Shown here: positions 38,008 through 47,324 of the stretch, piece after piece
Numbering within the stretch: position 1 is the stretch's first letter
How the letters are laid out: each line of letters opens with the position of its first letter
Source: Thermasporomyces sp036564245
GTDB taxonomy: Bacteria; Actinomycetota; Actinomycetes; Propionibacteriales; Actinopolymorphaceae
Direction: 5' to 3'
Assembly: GCA_036564245.1 (NCBI GenBank)
Contig: DATCKU010000011.1
Coordinates: 1-64,000 of the forward strand
DNA length: 64,000 nucleotides
The notes under the pieces: model-generated
Seen by the model: only the letters and a program-made list of their open reading frames with translations
Databases searched by the model: none
Told to the model about the DNA's origin: nothing
Position numbers and translations under genes: made by a program

Positions 38008-39014
38008 TGCGTATCGCCTTTGTCGATCCCCGGGACGAACCGGCGTTCCGGGCGTGGTTCGAGGCGTTCGACGCAGGGCTGCGCGCCGGCCGGGTCGACC
38101 CACCGGTCAAGACCTACCCCGAGCTGCTCGCACACCATCAGAATCCACCGAAGAGCAGCCTGCTCAGGGTGTTCGCGGCGTACGACGAGCACGGCTCGGT
38201 CCTCGGTGCGGGAACCGTCGAGCTGCCACAGCGCGACAACCGATCGCTCGCGATGCTCGAGCTGGCGGTTCCGCCGCAGTGGCGAGGCCGGGGTGTGGGC
38301 CAGGCCCTGCTTGCGTACGCGACGGAGCAGGCTCGTACGGCCGGGCGCAGCAGGTTGCTCGCCGAGGTGTTCGTTCCCTGTGACGTCGACCCGGCAGGCT
38401 GGCCGGGCGCGAGGTTCGCCGAGCGACACGGCTTCACGAACCGCAACACCGAGATCTTGCGAGTGATGCGGCTCCCGATTCCGCCGGCCAGGATGGCGGC
38501 ACTCGAGGCCGAGGTGGCCGAGCGGACAGCGGGCTACACCTTCGTGTCGTGGTCTGGCGCATGTCCGGCGGAGTACGCCGAGCAGTACGCCACGCTCAAA
38601 GGGCTGCTCATGGCCGAGGCGCCGACCGGTGATCTGGACTACGAGCCGGAGGACTGGGACGTCGATCGGCTGCGCGACGAAGAGCGTCGCGCCGTGATGC
38701 AGGGACGGACCGTCTACACGACGGTCGCGATCGCGCCGGATGGGTCGCTTGCCGGGCATACGCAGCTTGCGGTCTCGGTTCACGATCCGCGGCGGGCGTA
38801 CCAGTGGGACACGCTCGTGGTGGCGGCGCATCGCGGGCACCGACTAGGGCTTGCCGTGAAACTCGCCAACCTGCAGGCGATGACAGCGGCGGAGCCTCAG
38901 GTCGAGCGGGTCACGACGTGGAACGCCCAGCAGAACGGGCCGATGATCGCGGTCAACGAGGCGATGGGTTTTGCGGTCGCCGAGATCCTGCAGGAGCGTC
39001 AGAAGGATCTGTGA
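38004..39014 (+). CDS. Tandem GNAT-family N-acetyltransferase
   Basis: 336 aa with two GNAT-like halves. The first has LAVPPQWRGRGVGQALL near residues 89-105 (acetyl-CoA loop). The second shows DTLVVAAHRGHRLGLAVKLANL near 270-292 in the same role. Double GNAT proteins include mycothiol synthase MshD, but this one lacks clear MshD hallmarks, so the substrate is unknown. It is translationally coupled to glmM (ATGA). Its 3' end overlaps the convergent CofE-like gene by 62 bp. Confidence 0.8.
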   Translation: MMRIAFVDPRDEPAFRAWFEAFDAGLRAGRVDPPVKTYPELLAHHQNPPKSSLLRVFAAYDEHGSVLGAGTVELPQRDNRSLAMLELAVPPQWRGRGVGQALLAYATEQARTAGRSRLLAEVFVPCDVDPAGWPGARFAERHGFTNRNTEILRVMRLPIPPARMAALEAEVAERTAGYTFVSWSGACPAEYAEQYATLKGLLMAEAPTGDLDYEPEDWDVDRLRDEERRAVMQGRTVYTTVAIAPDGSLAGHTQLAVSVHDPRRAYQWDTLVVAAHRGHRLGLAVKLANLQAMTAAEPQVERVTTWNAQQNGPMIAVNEAMGFAVAEILQERQKDL

Positions 39015-39798
39015 CCGCGGCGCGCAGGTCGTCGTGGGACGGCTCGCGCTGCGCCGGGACCGCCGGCTCGGGCCGCAGGATGATGAACGGCGTCATCTCG
39101 TCGGACTGGCCTGCCGGGTTGTCCCGCATGACCGCCTTCAGGAACTCGTCGGGCACCCGGGCGAGCGCGTCAGGCTTGCCGAAGAGCTCGATGCCCAGGT
39201 CGTTGGCATCGAAGACCGCGAGGAGAATGCCCAGCTTGGCGTGGACGTCGTTGCAGACCTTGACAGGATCGCGCGGGTTCAAGATGGCATGGCGCTTGTA
39301 GAAGTCGAACGCCGAGCGCTCGTAGAACCCGTCGATCCCGGCGATCCCGGCACCGGCGACGCGGTAGAACACCCCGCGCACTCCGACGAGCTTCGTGACG
39401 GCGCTCAGGAACGCAGCGAACAGGATCCGCGGTCTTCCCACGAGGTCGATGGCAAGTTGCAGCTTGGCGGGCTCGTCCATCCCGATGCCGTGGTCGTTCG
39501 ACGTCGCGAACTTGGACAGGTGCCTTGCGAGGAACCCGACCGTGACGTCGTTGCGGCTGATCACCCGGTTCTGGCACATCGCCAGGACCTTCTCGCCGGA
39601 GGCCACGATGTCGCCCGGGCGGTACAGCGGTGACACGTACCTCGTCAGCAGATCCATGTAGCTCTCGCCAGGCGTGACGAAGTGGGTCTGGACGGCGAGC
39701 CGTCGCATGGCGTGCCCGGCGACACGTGCCACACCTCTGTCGTAGTACACGACTCCGGCCTGCTCTCGTCTTTGCGATGCGTGATTTCTGGACGGCAT
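38953..39798 (-). CDS. CofE-like (F420-0 gamma-glutamyl ligase family) protein
   Basis: 281 aa from the ATG at 39798 (MPSRNHASQRREQ). The segment YRPGDIVASGEKVLAMCQNRVI and the later GRPRILFAAFLSAVTKLVGVRGVFYRVAG resemble stand-alone bacterial relatives of coenzyme F420-0:L-glutamate ligase (PF01996). No FbiB reductase domain is present. The true F420 ligase is usually elsewhere with fbiA, so this is likely a paralog acting as an amide-bond ligase on an unknown acceptor. It lies divergently next to a MurJ-family gene. Confidence 0.6.
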   Translation of the reverse strand: MPSRNHASQRREQAGVVYYDRGVARVAGHAMRRLAVQTHFVTPGESYMDLLTRYVSPLYRPGDIVASGEKVLAMCQNRVISRNDVTVGFLARHLSKFATSNDHGIGMDEPAKLQLAIDLVGRPRILFAAFLSAVTKLVGVRGVFYRVAGAGIAGIDGFYERSAFDFYKRHAILNPRDPVKVCNDVHAKLGILLAVFDANDLGIELFGKPDALARVPDEFLKAVMRDNPAGQSDEMTPFIILRPEPAVPAQREPSHDDLRAAVTDPSDAPAGSRRPQNPSPR

Positions 39799-40072
39799 GA
39801 CGCGGCCTCGCTTTCGGTGCGGGTCGGCCGGCGTACCCCCGTGTGCCGTCAGGCGTGACACACCGCCGGGATATCGCCTTGCAGCAAACTCGCCTCGACG
39901 ATATCTGTCGGGCCCGAAACCGTAAGCAGGATTGACAAAAACCCGCCGCCAGTCGCGACATCGAGGAAGGTCCGGAACGTACCGAACGGTCGAGCTTGCA
40001 GACTTTCGACCCGTGGCGCTCGGCTTCCTGCCCGTCGAATGGATCCTTCCTGTGGCGGGAAGGTGTTCCCGG

Positions 40073-41752
40073 GTGATTGGCGAGAAGCGCCAGCAGAAGG
40101 TCGACGCCGGTCTTTTGCGAGCCAGTGCCGGCATGGCGCTGGGCACGATGGTGTCGCGAACCACCGGATTCGTCCGCACCCTCGTGCTGGTGTGGGCGCT
40201 GGGCAGCGGGTTGTTCGCGGATGCCTTCAACCTGGCCAACTCGGTGCCGAACGCGCTCTACATCCTCGTCGCAGGAGGCGCGCTCAACGCGGTGTTCGTG
40301 CCGCAGCTCGTCCGCGCGATGACCCACGACCCCGATGGTGGCGCGGCGTTTGGTCAGCGTCTTGTGACAATCACCACGTTGATCCTGGTCGCGGTCACCG
40401 TCGCCGTCGTGGCGGCGGCGCCGTGGATCGTCCAGGTGTACGCGAGCACGTCGCTTTCGGCCGAGGAACACCGTCCGTACTTCGACCTCACGGTGACCTT
40501 CGCGAGGTACTGCCTGCCTCAGGTCCTGTTCTACGGACTTTTCGTCCTCTTCGGTCAGGTTCTCAACGCTCGTGGGCGATTCGGCCCGATGATGTGGGCC
40601 CCGGTGGTGAACAACCTCGTGTCCATCGTCGTGTTCGCGCTCTACATCGCGGTGTCGGGTGCGAACACACCCGGCGAGATCACCGCGGGTGAGACGGCGT
40701 TGTTGGGAATCGGCGCGACGGTCGGCATCGTCGCGCAGACCGTGGTCCTCGTGCCCATCCTGCTCAAGGTCGGCTTCGTGCTCCGTCCGAGGTTCGACTT
40801 CCGTGGTGCCGGCCTCGGCAAATCGGGTCGGCTCGCCTTGTGGACCGTGGGTTTCGTGATCGTCAACCAAATTTGGTTCCTCGTCTCGGCGCGTCTCACG
40901 GTCGCCGCCGGTGTCGCGGCCAGCGAGCTGTACGGGGACGAGGTGGGGTACGGCTTCACACCGTTCGCGCACGCGTACACGATCGCCCAGCTTCCGCACG
41001 GTGTCATCGCGGTGTCGATCGTCGCGGCCCTGCTGCCTCGGATGAGCCGCTCTGCCGCCATCGGGGCCGTCGGTGAGGTGCGCGAGCAGCTCTCCGAGGG
41101 TTTGCGTACCACGGTCGCGACCGTGGCACCGGCGGCGTGCGCGTTCCTCGCCCTCGGGCCGTCGATGTGTGTGGTGATGTTCGACCATTTCGGCAGCATG
41201 AACACCGAGAGCGCACTGGTGATCGGGTACGTGCTCGGTGGGTTCGCGGTGGGCCTGGTCGGGTTCTGCGGCCAGTACGTCACGTTGCGCGGCTTCTACG
41301 CCTACGAGGACACGCGTACGCCGTTCTTCACCCAGACGCTGCTCGTCGCGGCCAGCGTGATCCTGGCTTTCGTCGCCGACCAGCTGTTGCCGGTGCGGTG
41401 GCGCACGGTGGGCATCGCGACGGCGTACTCCGTCGCCTGCTGGTTCGGCTACATCGTCAACCTACTGGTGCTGCGGCGGCGGCTCGGCGGGATCGACGGG
41501 CGGCGGCTCGTGCAGACGCATCTCAAGGTCGGCGTGGCGGCTGCCGTTTCCACTGCCGTCGCGTTCGGCGTCGCCCGGCTCGTCGCGACGGCCGGCGGGG
41601 TAGGACCCGGGCCTGCGCTGCTGGCCGTTGCCGGTGGCGGGTCGGCCTTGCTCGCGTCCTACCTCGTGCTCGCGAGATGGCTGCGCATGCAGGAGATCGG
41701 GGACGTGCTGCGGATGGCCCGCGACATCGCCGTTCGCTCCCGAAGACGCTGA
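40073..41752 (+). CDS. MurJ/MviN-family lipid II flippase
   Basis: Polytopic membrane protein of the MOP superfamily, 559 aa, about 14 hydrophobic segments. The GTG at 40073 is preceded by GGAAGG; the frame is open to 39932 but that part is not membrane protein. Motifs: SRTTGFVRTLVLVWALG, GALNAVFVPQL, and FYAYEDTRTPF typical of MurJ. It lacks the C-terminal pseudokinase domain of the mycobacterial MviN. The main murJ of actinobacteria is usually near the origin with trxB, so this could be a paralog. The last 291 bp overlap the convergent asnB. Confidence 0.85.
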   Translation: MIGEKRQQKVDAGLLRASAGMALGTMVSRTTGFVRTLVLVWALGSGLFADAFNLANSVPNALYILVAGGALNAVFVPQLVRAMTHDPDGGAAFGQRLVTITTLILVAVTVAVVAAAPWIVQVYASTSLSAEEHRPYFDLTVTFARYCLPQVLFYGLFVLFGQVLNARGRFGPMMWAPVVNNLVSIVVFALYIAVSGANTPGEITAGETALLGIGATVGIVAQTVVLVPILLKVGFVLRPRFDFRGAGLGKSGRLALWTVGFVIVNQIWFLVSARLTVAAGVAASELYGDEVGYGFTPFAHAYTIAQLPHGVIAVSIVAALLPRMSRSAAIGAVGEVREQLSEGLRTTVATVAPAACAFLALGPSMCVVMFDHFGSMNTESALVIGYVLGGFAVGLVGFCGQYVTLRGFYAYEDTRTPFFTQTLLVAASVILAFVADQLLPVRWRTVGIATAYSVACWFGYIVNLLVLRRRLGGIDGRRLVQTHLKVGVAAAVSTAVAFGVARLVATAGGVGPGPALLAVAGGGSALLASYLVLARWLRMQEIGDVLRMARDIAVRSRRR

Positions 41753-43681
41753 CGTCCCAGCAGCGCTCGGCACCCGGTTGCGGACCGGCAGGTCCGTGCG
41801 GTCGCGGAGGATCAGCTCGGTCGGGTCGTTGTCGATGAAGTCACGAAGCCACAGCTCGACGTTGAGCATCCGCCAGAAGAGCATGGTCTCCGATGCGGCA
41901 CGGGCCGCCACGAGCTTGTCCCACGCCGTCACGACGTCGGCTTGCTTCCAGTACTTCCTGCTGCCGAACGACGGTGAGGAGAAGACCTCCCGGAACGGTT
42001 CACCAAGCGCGGGGAACCAGGTGCGTTCCGGACAGGTGAACCCGATCTTGTTCCGGCGGTGCCGGATCACCGGCGGAAGCAGGTCCTTCGTGGCGTCCCG
42101 GAGGATGCGCTTGTTCCATCCCCCAGAGAGGATCGCCTTGTCGTCGATCGCCCACAACGTGCGCATCAGGTTGACGTCACAGAAAGGCACGCGCCCCTCG
42201 AGCGAGAACCGCATGGTGTTGCGGTCCTCGTACCGGAGAAGGCATTGCAGGCTGTGCCGGAAGACGTCGTCCTCGAGCCGCCGCTTGATGTCGTCGCGCA
42301 CCACGTCGAACCGCTCGGTCGCGTGCTCTGCCATGAACGCCGGGTCCAGCAGGTCCGTGATCGCGATGCCGGTGCGGCGATGGAGTCGGTCGAAGACCCG
42401 GAAGCGGCCGAGCCGCCACAGCACGTCGAGAGACCGCAAAAGCCCGCCGGTCGCGCGGAGGAGACCGCCCTTGCGGCGCAGGTTCTTGAGATAGAGCAGG
42501 TGGTAGGCGGCGTATCCGGCGAGGAGCTCGTCGGCACCCTGCCCGTCGACCATGACCGTGACGTGCTTGCTGGCCAGGCGCATCACGACGTACTGCGCGT
42601 AGGGAGCGGTCGACACGACCGGCTCTTGTTGCGTACGGAGGAAGTCGCTCAAGTCGACGAGGAACGTCTGCGGGTCGGGGACGATCTTGTGCACCGCGAG
42701 TGAGTCCGAGCAGTTGGCGGCCACGGCGTCGACGTACCGTTCCTCGTCGTTCAGCTCACCGGGGAAGACCGCCGAGAAGGTCTGCTGCCGCGGACCGAGC
42801 GCCTCGATGTCGGCGGCATGTCCTGCCATCGCCCGGTCCACGGTCGCCACGACGGTCGAGGAGTCCAACCCGCCTGAGAGAGCGGTGCCCACCGGCACAT
42901 CGCTCACCAGCCGCTGGCGGATCGCGGCCTGGAGTGCTTCGGAGAACCTGCGTCGTGCCTGGTCGTCGTACGGCTCGTTGCGCTCCGCCAGCTCGCGGAG
43001 CTCGTCGAACAGCCGGGTGTAGGTGAAGACCCGGATCGAGCCGTCAGGCGAGATGGTGGCGGCGTGTCCGGGCAGCAGCCGGCGGATCCCCTCGTAGAAC
43101 GTGCGCTCGGTGTCGTCGTGGACTCGCCAGCGCAGGTAGCGGTAGATCGTCGTATCGTCTGGTCGCCGTTCCAGGCGTCCGGTGACGAGCATGGCGCCGA
43201 TCTCGCTGGCGAACAGCGCCTCTCCGCTGGGACCGTTCGCGAAGTAGAGCGGTTTGATCCCGAAGTGGTCGCGCGCCAGCACGACCTGCCCGGTATGCGT
43301 GTCAGCGATCGCGAGGGCGAACATGCCGTTGAACCGGTCGAAGGCCTCGTCCTTCCAGCGCTCGTATGCCGCGAGAACGACCTCGGTGTCACAGGAGGTA
43401 CGAAACCGTCGACCGAGTGCCTCGAGCTCTTGGCGTAGCTCCCTGAAGTTGTAGACCTCACCGTTGTAGATCAGGACGTAACGCCCGTCCGGGGACACCA
43501 TGGGTTGGGCACCGCCCGCTCGGTCGAGAATCGCCAGACGTTGATGGGCGAAACCGAACTGCCGACCCACCCAGACGGCCTGCCCGTCGGGGCCGCGATG
43601 CCGCTGGGCGCGACCCATCAACTCCAGGAGCGGCGCACCTTCGACCTCACGTAGCCCGACGTAACCCGCGATTCCACACAC
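41462..43681 (-). CDS. asnB: Glutamine-hydrolysing asparagine synthetase-type amidotransferase (AsnB/LtsA)
   Basis: 739 aa. The class II glutaminase domain begins with nucleophile Cys2 (MCGIAGYVG). The synthetase domain has the SGGLDSS pyrophosphate loop. Proteins of about 640 aa of this type in actinobacteria either make asparagine or amidate peptidoglycan precursors (LtsA); the neighbouring murJ favours the wall role, as inference. The family core ends near residue 637 (LPVRNRV). A further 102 residues of Pro/Arg/Gly-rich sequence are read antisense to murJ before a stop appears. Confidence 0.88.
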   Translation of the reverse strand: MCGIAGYVGLREVEGAPLLELMGRAQRHRGPDGQAVWVGRQFGFAHQRLAILDRAGGAQPMVSPDGRYVLIYNGEVYNFRELRQELEALGRRFRTSCDTEVVLAAYERWKDEAFDRFNGMFALAIADTHTGQVVLARDHFGIKPLYFANGPSGEALFASEIGAMLVTGRLERRPDDTTIYRYLRWRVHDDTERTFYEGIRRLLPGHAATISPDGSIRVFTYTRLFDELRELAERNEPYDDQARRRFSEALQAAIRQRLVSDVPVGTALSGGLDSSTVVATVDRAMAGHAADIEALGPRQQTFSAVFPGELNDEERYVDAVAANCSDSLAVHKIVPDPQTFLVDLSDFLRTQQEPVVSTAPYAQYVVMRLASKHVTVMVDGQGADELLAGYAAYHLLYLKNLRRKGGLLRATGGLLRSLDVLWRLGRFRVFDRLHRRTGIAITDLLDPAFMAEHATERFDVVRDDIKRRLEDDVFRHSLQCLLRYEDRNTMRFSLEGRVPFCDVNLMRTLWAIDDKAILSGGWNKRILRDATKDLLPPVIRHRRNKIGFTCPERTWFPALGEPFREVFSSPSFGSRKYWKQADVVTAWDKLVAARAASETMLFWRMLNVELWLRDFIDNDPTELILRDRTDLPVRNRVPSAAGTSASSGANGDVAGHPQHVPDLLHAQPSREHEVGREQGRPATGNGQQRRPGSYPAGRRDEPGDAERDGSGNGSRHADLEMRLHEPPPVDPAEPPPQHQ

Positions 43682-44236
43682 GGAAAAGTCCCCCTCGGTT
43701 CGGCGTAGTGTGCGAGAACCTGTCGACTTCGCTGTCCCGCGGACGTCTCGCGCCGCGGTTGGGAGCTACTGCCTTGCAGCCGTACTGCACATGGCACGAA
43801 GCTCATGCAACGTTCTCGGAAAGGCACATGCAGAACTGCTGTGGTCGAGATCCGACGGGAAGGCAAGTGTGTGACAGGCGATGAGAGCGATGCTCGCCCG
43901 TGAGACGTCCCCCAGGTCGTCGCTGCCCCTGGTCGCGTCGATCGTGGGCCCGCGTTCCATGGCCCTCACCCCCCTGCGACGATTTCTCCAACCATAGCTT
44001 GCGTCTCGCGCTGCAAATGGCGAAGTCGCAAGGTTCTGCGCTGCCGGGACAACCGAAAACCTCGGTGTGGCGAACCGATTGTGTGATGCACAACGCGGGA
44101 AGAGTCGGCATGCCGGGCGCCGGTCATGAGCCGACCTCTGGCACACAAAGGGCAAGCAACGCGAGGTTCCCGTGGTCTGTGCCCAAACGCGTCGTTCCCG
44201 GCTTTGCGACGACGTTCAGTACGGGAGATCGGGCAA
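43682..44236. other. 555-bp intergenic region upstream of asnB
   Basis: Lies between the asnB start and the coaA stop, both minus strand. A possible 64-aa frame at 43766-43960 is listed separately. There is no repeat element here and no clear promoter boxes. The unusually large gap in a compact region suggests regulation of asnB or a small RNA, but nothing firm is visible. Confidence 0.4.
43766..43960 (-). CDS. Possible small protein upstream of asnB
   Basis: 64-aa frame, ATG at 43960 preceded by GGGGGGTGAGG. Three Cys residues in the second half (IACHTLAF, SACAF, AMCSTAA). No family recognised. Overlapping frames exist on this strand, so this may be chance. It ends 84 bp before asnB. Confidence 0.25.
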   Translation of the reverse strand: MERGPTIDATRGSDDLGDVSRASIALIACHTLAFPSDLDHSSSACAFPRTLHELRAMCSTAARQ

Positions 44237-45247
44237 TCAGATCTTGCGCAGGCGTACCCGGCGCACGGAATGGTCCGGCCCCTTGTGCAGCACCAACCGT
44301 GCCCGGCCACGGGTCGGGGCGATGTTCTGCTCGAGGTTGGGGCCGTTGATGGTGTCCCACAGGTGTGCGGCCCGTGCCACCGCCTCGTCGTGGCTCAGGT
44401 CGGCGTACTTGCGGAAGTACGAAGCCTCGTTGCGGAAAGCGGTCTCACGTAGCGCGAGGAACCGGGTGATGTACCACTGCCGGATGTCGCTCGGCGCGGC
44501 ATCGAGATAGATCGAGAAGTCGAAGAAGTCGCTCACCGCAAGCCCGCGTCGACCGTCGCTGCGTGTACGCGCGGGTGCGAGTACGTTGAGGCCTTCCAAC
44601 AGCAGGATGTCCGGCGACTCCACCGTCAGCACTTCGTCCGGCACGATGTCGTACGCCAGGTGGGAGTAGACCGGTGCCGTCACCACGGGGACCCCGGACT
44701 TCACCGCGACGACGAACCGGAGCAGCGCGCGCTGGTCGTACGATTCCGGAAAGCCCTTGCGGTGCAGGATCCCGCGGCGCTCGAGCTCGGCGTTCGGCAG
44801 CAGGAACCCGTCCGTGGTGACCAGCGCCACCCGCGGATGGTCCGGCCATCGGGCGAGGAGCTCGCGCAGCAGGCGCGCCACCGTGCTCTTGCCCACCGCG
44901 ACCGACCCAGCGATGCCGATGACGAAGGGTGTGCGCTCGGTCGTGGCGGTTTCCGGCGACTGGCCGTTCGGCTCGCCGGCGAGGAACGTCTGGGTGGCGC
45001 GATGCAGCGCACCGCTCGCACGGACGTAGAGGTTGAGCAGCCGACTGAGCGGCAGGTAGACCTCGCGGACCTCGGTGAGGTCGATCTCGTCGGCGAGCCC
45101 GCGGAGCCGTTCCACCTCGGCGGCTGTCAAGGGGAGCGGTGTCTGCGCCGCGAGTCGTGCCCAGGCCGGCCGGTCGAACTCGACGTACGGCGTGGGCTGA
45201 GATGTGCTGAGCCGGACCTCCTCGGTAGGCATGCGTGACGACGGCAC
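44237..45247 (-). CDS. coaA: Pantothenate kinase type I
   Basis: First committed step of coenzyme A synthesis (pantothenate to 4'-phosphopantothenate), 336 aa from a GTG at 45247; the ATG five codons on (45232) is an alternative. P-loop GIAGSVAVGKST near residues 110-121, then VTTDGFLLPNA and the YDIVPDEVLTVESPDILLLEGLNV segment. Ends in VRRVRLRKI. Single gene, divergent from glmS. Confidence 0.96.
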   Translation of the reverse strand: MPSSRMPTEEVRLSTSQPTPYVEFDRPAWARLAAQTPLPLTAAEVERLRGLADEIDLTEVREVYLPLSRLLNLYVRASGALHRATQTFLAGEPNGQSPETATTERTPFVIGIAGSVAVGKSTVARLLRELLARWPDHPRVALVTTDGFLLPNAELERRGILHRKGFPESYDQRALLRFVVAVKSGVPVVTAPVYSHLAYDIVPDEVLTVESPDILLLEGLNVLAPARTRSDGRRGLAVSDFFDFSIYLDAAPSDIRQWYITRFLALRETAFRNEASYFRKYADLSHDEAVARAAHLWDTINGPNLEQNIAPTRGRARLVLHKGPDHSVRRVRLRKI

Positions 45248-45411
45248 CCGTCCAGGTTATGTGGCCTGGTGCGGCCCTCCTTCGTGGCCTGTCTTCTGCT
45301 CCGCGGGCCTGGGCTCCCTCCGCGATCTCAGCCGCACCGTCCAGGTCGGCCATGGTCACGCCCGGCAGGTGAATCTTTGCTGTAGGTGCATCGCCGCCCG
45401 CTCGCCAGGGA

Positions 45412-45417
45412 TAGGCT
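45412..45417 (+). promoter_or_regulatory. -10 box right before glmS (leaderless start)
   Basis: TAGGCT ends 8 nt before the glmS ATG. This spacing places the transcription start at or next to the start codon, and no Shine-Dalgarno sequence is visible. Leaderless mRNAs are common in actinobacteria. Confidence 0.55.
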
Positions 45418-45425
45418 GAGCGCCC

Positions 45426-47324
45426 ATGTGCGGGATTGTGGGGTACGTCGGATCGCCCGGAGCGGGCAGACCGAGCGCTGAGCTCGATGCGGCCACACGT
45501 ACCGACTGCCGGGCCATCGACGTCGTGGTCCGGGGCTTGCGCAGGCTGGAGTACCGCGGCTACGACTCGGCCGGTGTCGCCGTGGTGGACGGCGGCGGAG
45601 TGCGGGTACGAAAGCGGGCCGGCAAGCTCGCCAATCTCCAGGCGGCCCTCTCCGAGGATCCGCTGCCGCCGAGCCGGGCGGCGATGGGGCACACCCGGTG
45701 GGCGACCCATGGGGCGCCGACGGATCCCAACGCACACCCGCACATCGACTGCCACGGGCGGATCGCCGTCGTCCACAACGGGATCATCGAGAACTACGCC
45801 ACGCTGCGGGCCGAGCTGCAGGAGGCGGGGCACCACCTCACGTCCGAGACCGACACCGAGACCGTCGCCCACCTGCTCGAGGACGCCTACGCGGCGAGCG
45901 GCGGGGATCTCGCGGAGGCGATGCGTCGGGTGTGCCGCCGGCTCGAGGGCGCCTTCACCTTGGTCGTCATCCACGCCGATCATCCGGATCTGGTGGTCGG
46001 CGCGCGCCGTAACTCGCCGCTCGTGGTCGGTCGCGGCGTGGGCGAGAACTTCCTGGCCTCCGACGTCGCCGCGTTCATCGAGCACACCCGGGAGGCGATC
46101 GAGCTCGGCCAGGACCAGGTCGTCGTGATCACTGCCGACGACATCACGGTCACCGACTTCTCAGGCCAGCCGGCCAAGACCCACGAATTCCACGTGAACT
46201 GGGACATCTCGGCGGCCGAGAAGGGTGGCTACGACTACTTCATGCTCAAGGAGATCGCCGAGCAGCCCAAGGCGGTCGCCGACACCTTGCTCGGGCGGTT
46301 CACGCCGCAGGGACGGCTGAGGCTGGATGAGATCCGGCTCTCGGCCGACGAGCTCCGGGAGATCGACAAGATCATCATCGTGGCGTGCGGGTCTGCCTTC
46401 TACGCCGGGCTCACCGCGAAGTACGCCATCGAGCACTGGACCCGCATCCCCTGCGAGGTGGAGCTGTCGAGCGAGTTCCGCTACCGCGACCCGATCCTCA
46501 GCCGGACGACACTGGTCATCGCGATCTCGCAGTCGGGCGAGACCATGGACACGCTGATGGCGGTGCGGCACGCCCGGGAGCAGCGGGCCCGGGTGCTCGC
46601 CATCTGCAACACGAACGGCTCGAGCATCCCACGAGAGTCCGACGCGGTGCTCTACACCCACGCCGGCCCGGAGGTGGGGGTGGCGGCGACCAAGACGTTC
46701 CTCACCCAGGTGGTGGCGTGCTACCTGATCGGGCTCTACCTCGCGCAGGTGCGCGAGTCGAAGTGGGGAGACGAGGTCGCCGTCGAGGTGGACCAGCTGG
46801 ACGCGATGCCGGCCGCGGTCGAGCGGGCGCTCGGCACGATGGGCCAGGTACGCAAGATCGCGCATCAGCTGGTGGACGCGAAGTCGGTGCTGTTCATCGG
46901 ACGGCACGTCGGGTACCCGGTGGCGCTGGAGGGTGCGCTCAAGCTCAAGGAGCTCGCGTACATGCACGCCGAGGCGTTCGCCGCCGGTGAGCTCAAGCAC
47001 GGGCCCATCGCGCTGATCGAGGACGGGCTGCCCGTCGTGGTCGTCGTTCCCCCACGAGGACGCGACGTCCTGCACGACAAGATCGTGAGCAACATCCAGG
47101 AGATTCGCGCCCGAGGAGCGCGCACGATCGTCCTGGCCGAGGAGGGCGACGACACCGTCGAGAAGTGGAGTGACGACCTGATCCGGTTGCCGCGGGTGCC
47201 GACCCTGCTGCAGCCGCTGGTGGCGACCGTCCCGCTGCAGATCTTCGCGTGCGAGCTCGCGATGGCTCGCGGCAACGACGTGGACCAGCCACGCAACCTG
47301 GCCAAGAGCGTCACGGTCGAATGA
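45426..47324 (+). CDS. glmS: Glutamine-fructose-6-phosphate aminotransferase (isomerizing)
   Basis: Makes glucosamine-6-P from fructose-6-P and glutamine, 632 aa. Cys2 nucleophile (MCGIVGYVG), the glutaminase motifs GHTRWATHG and HNGIIENY, then two SIS sugar-isomerase domains (ISQSGETMDT) and the C-terminal LAKSVTVE. With glmM it supplies UDP-GlcNAc. No glmS ribozyme is visible upstream. The TGA stop is part of an AATGACCACG motif of the dispersed element. Confidence 0.97.
   Translation: MCGIVGYVGSPGAGRPSAELDAATRTDCRAIDVVVRGLRRLEYRGYDSAGVAVVDGGGVRVRKRAGKLANLQAALSEDPLPPSRAAMGHTRWATHGAPTDPNAHPHIDCHGRIAVVHNGIIENYATLRAELQEAGHHLTSETDTETVAHLLEDAYAASGGDLAEAMRRVCRRLEGAFTLVVIHADHPDLVVGARRNSPLVVGRGVGENFLASDVAAFIEHTREAIELGQDQVVVITADDITVTDFSGQPAKTHEFHVNWDISAAEKGGYDYFMLKEIAEQPKAVADTLLGRFTPQGRLRLDEIRLSADELREIDKIIIVACGSAFYAGLTAKYAIEHWTRIPCEVELSSEFRYRDPILSRTTLVIAISQSGETMDTLMAVRHAREQRARVLAICNTNGSSIPRESDAVLYTHAGPEVGVAATKTFLTQVVACYLIGLYLAQVRESKWGDEVAVEVDQLDAMPAAVERALGTMGQVRKIAHQLVDAKSVLFIGRHVGYPVALEGALKLKELAYMHAEAFAAGELKHGPIALIEDGLPVVVVVPPRGRDVLHDKIVSNIQEIRARGARTIVLAEEGDDTVEKWSDDLIRLPRVPTLLQPLVATVPLQIFACELAMARGNDVDQPRNLAKSVTVE

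Noticed and set aside
39170..41188. 672-codon minus-strand frame across the CofE-like and murJ genes
   Set aside because: Composition is Arg/His/Asp-rich as in antisense frames; it conflicts with two well-supported genes.
43682..43960. Lasso-peptide cluster (small frame next to an asparagine-synthetase-like gene)
   Set aside because: The AsnB has an intact Cys2 glutaminase domain, there is no B-protein peptidase gene nearby, and the small frame lacks a lasso precursor pattern.
45248..45425. glmS ribozyme or riboswitch upstream of glmS
   Set aside because: No ribozyme core is visible and the promoter is placed for a leaderless message.
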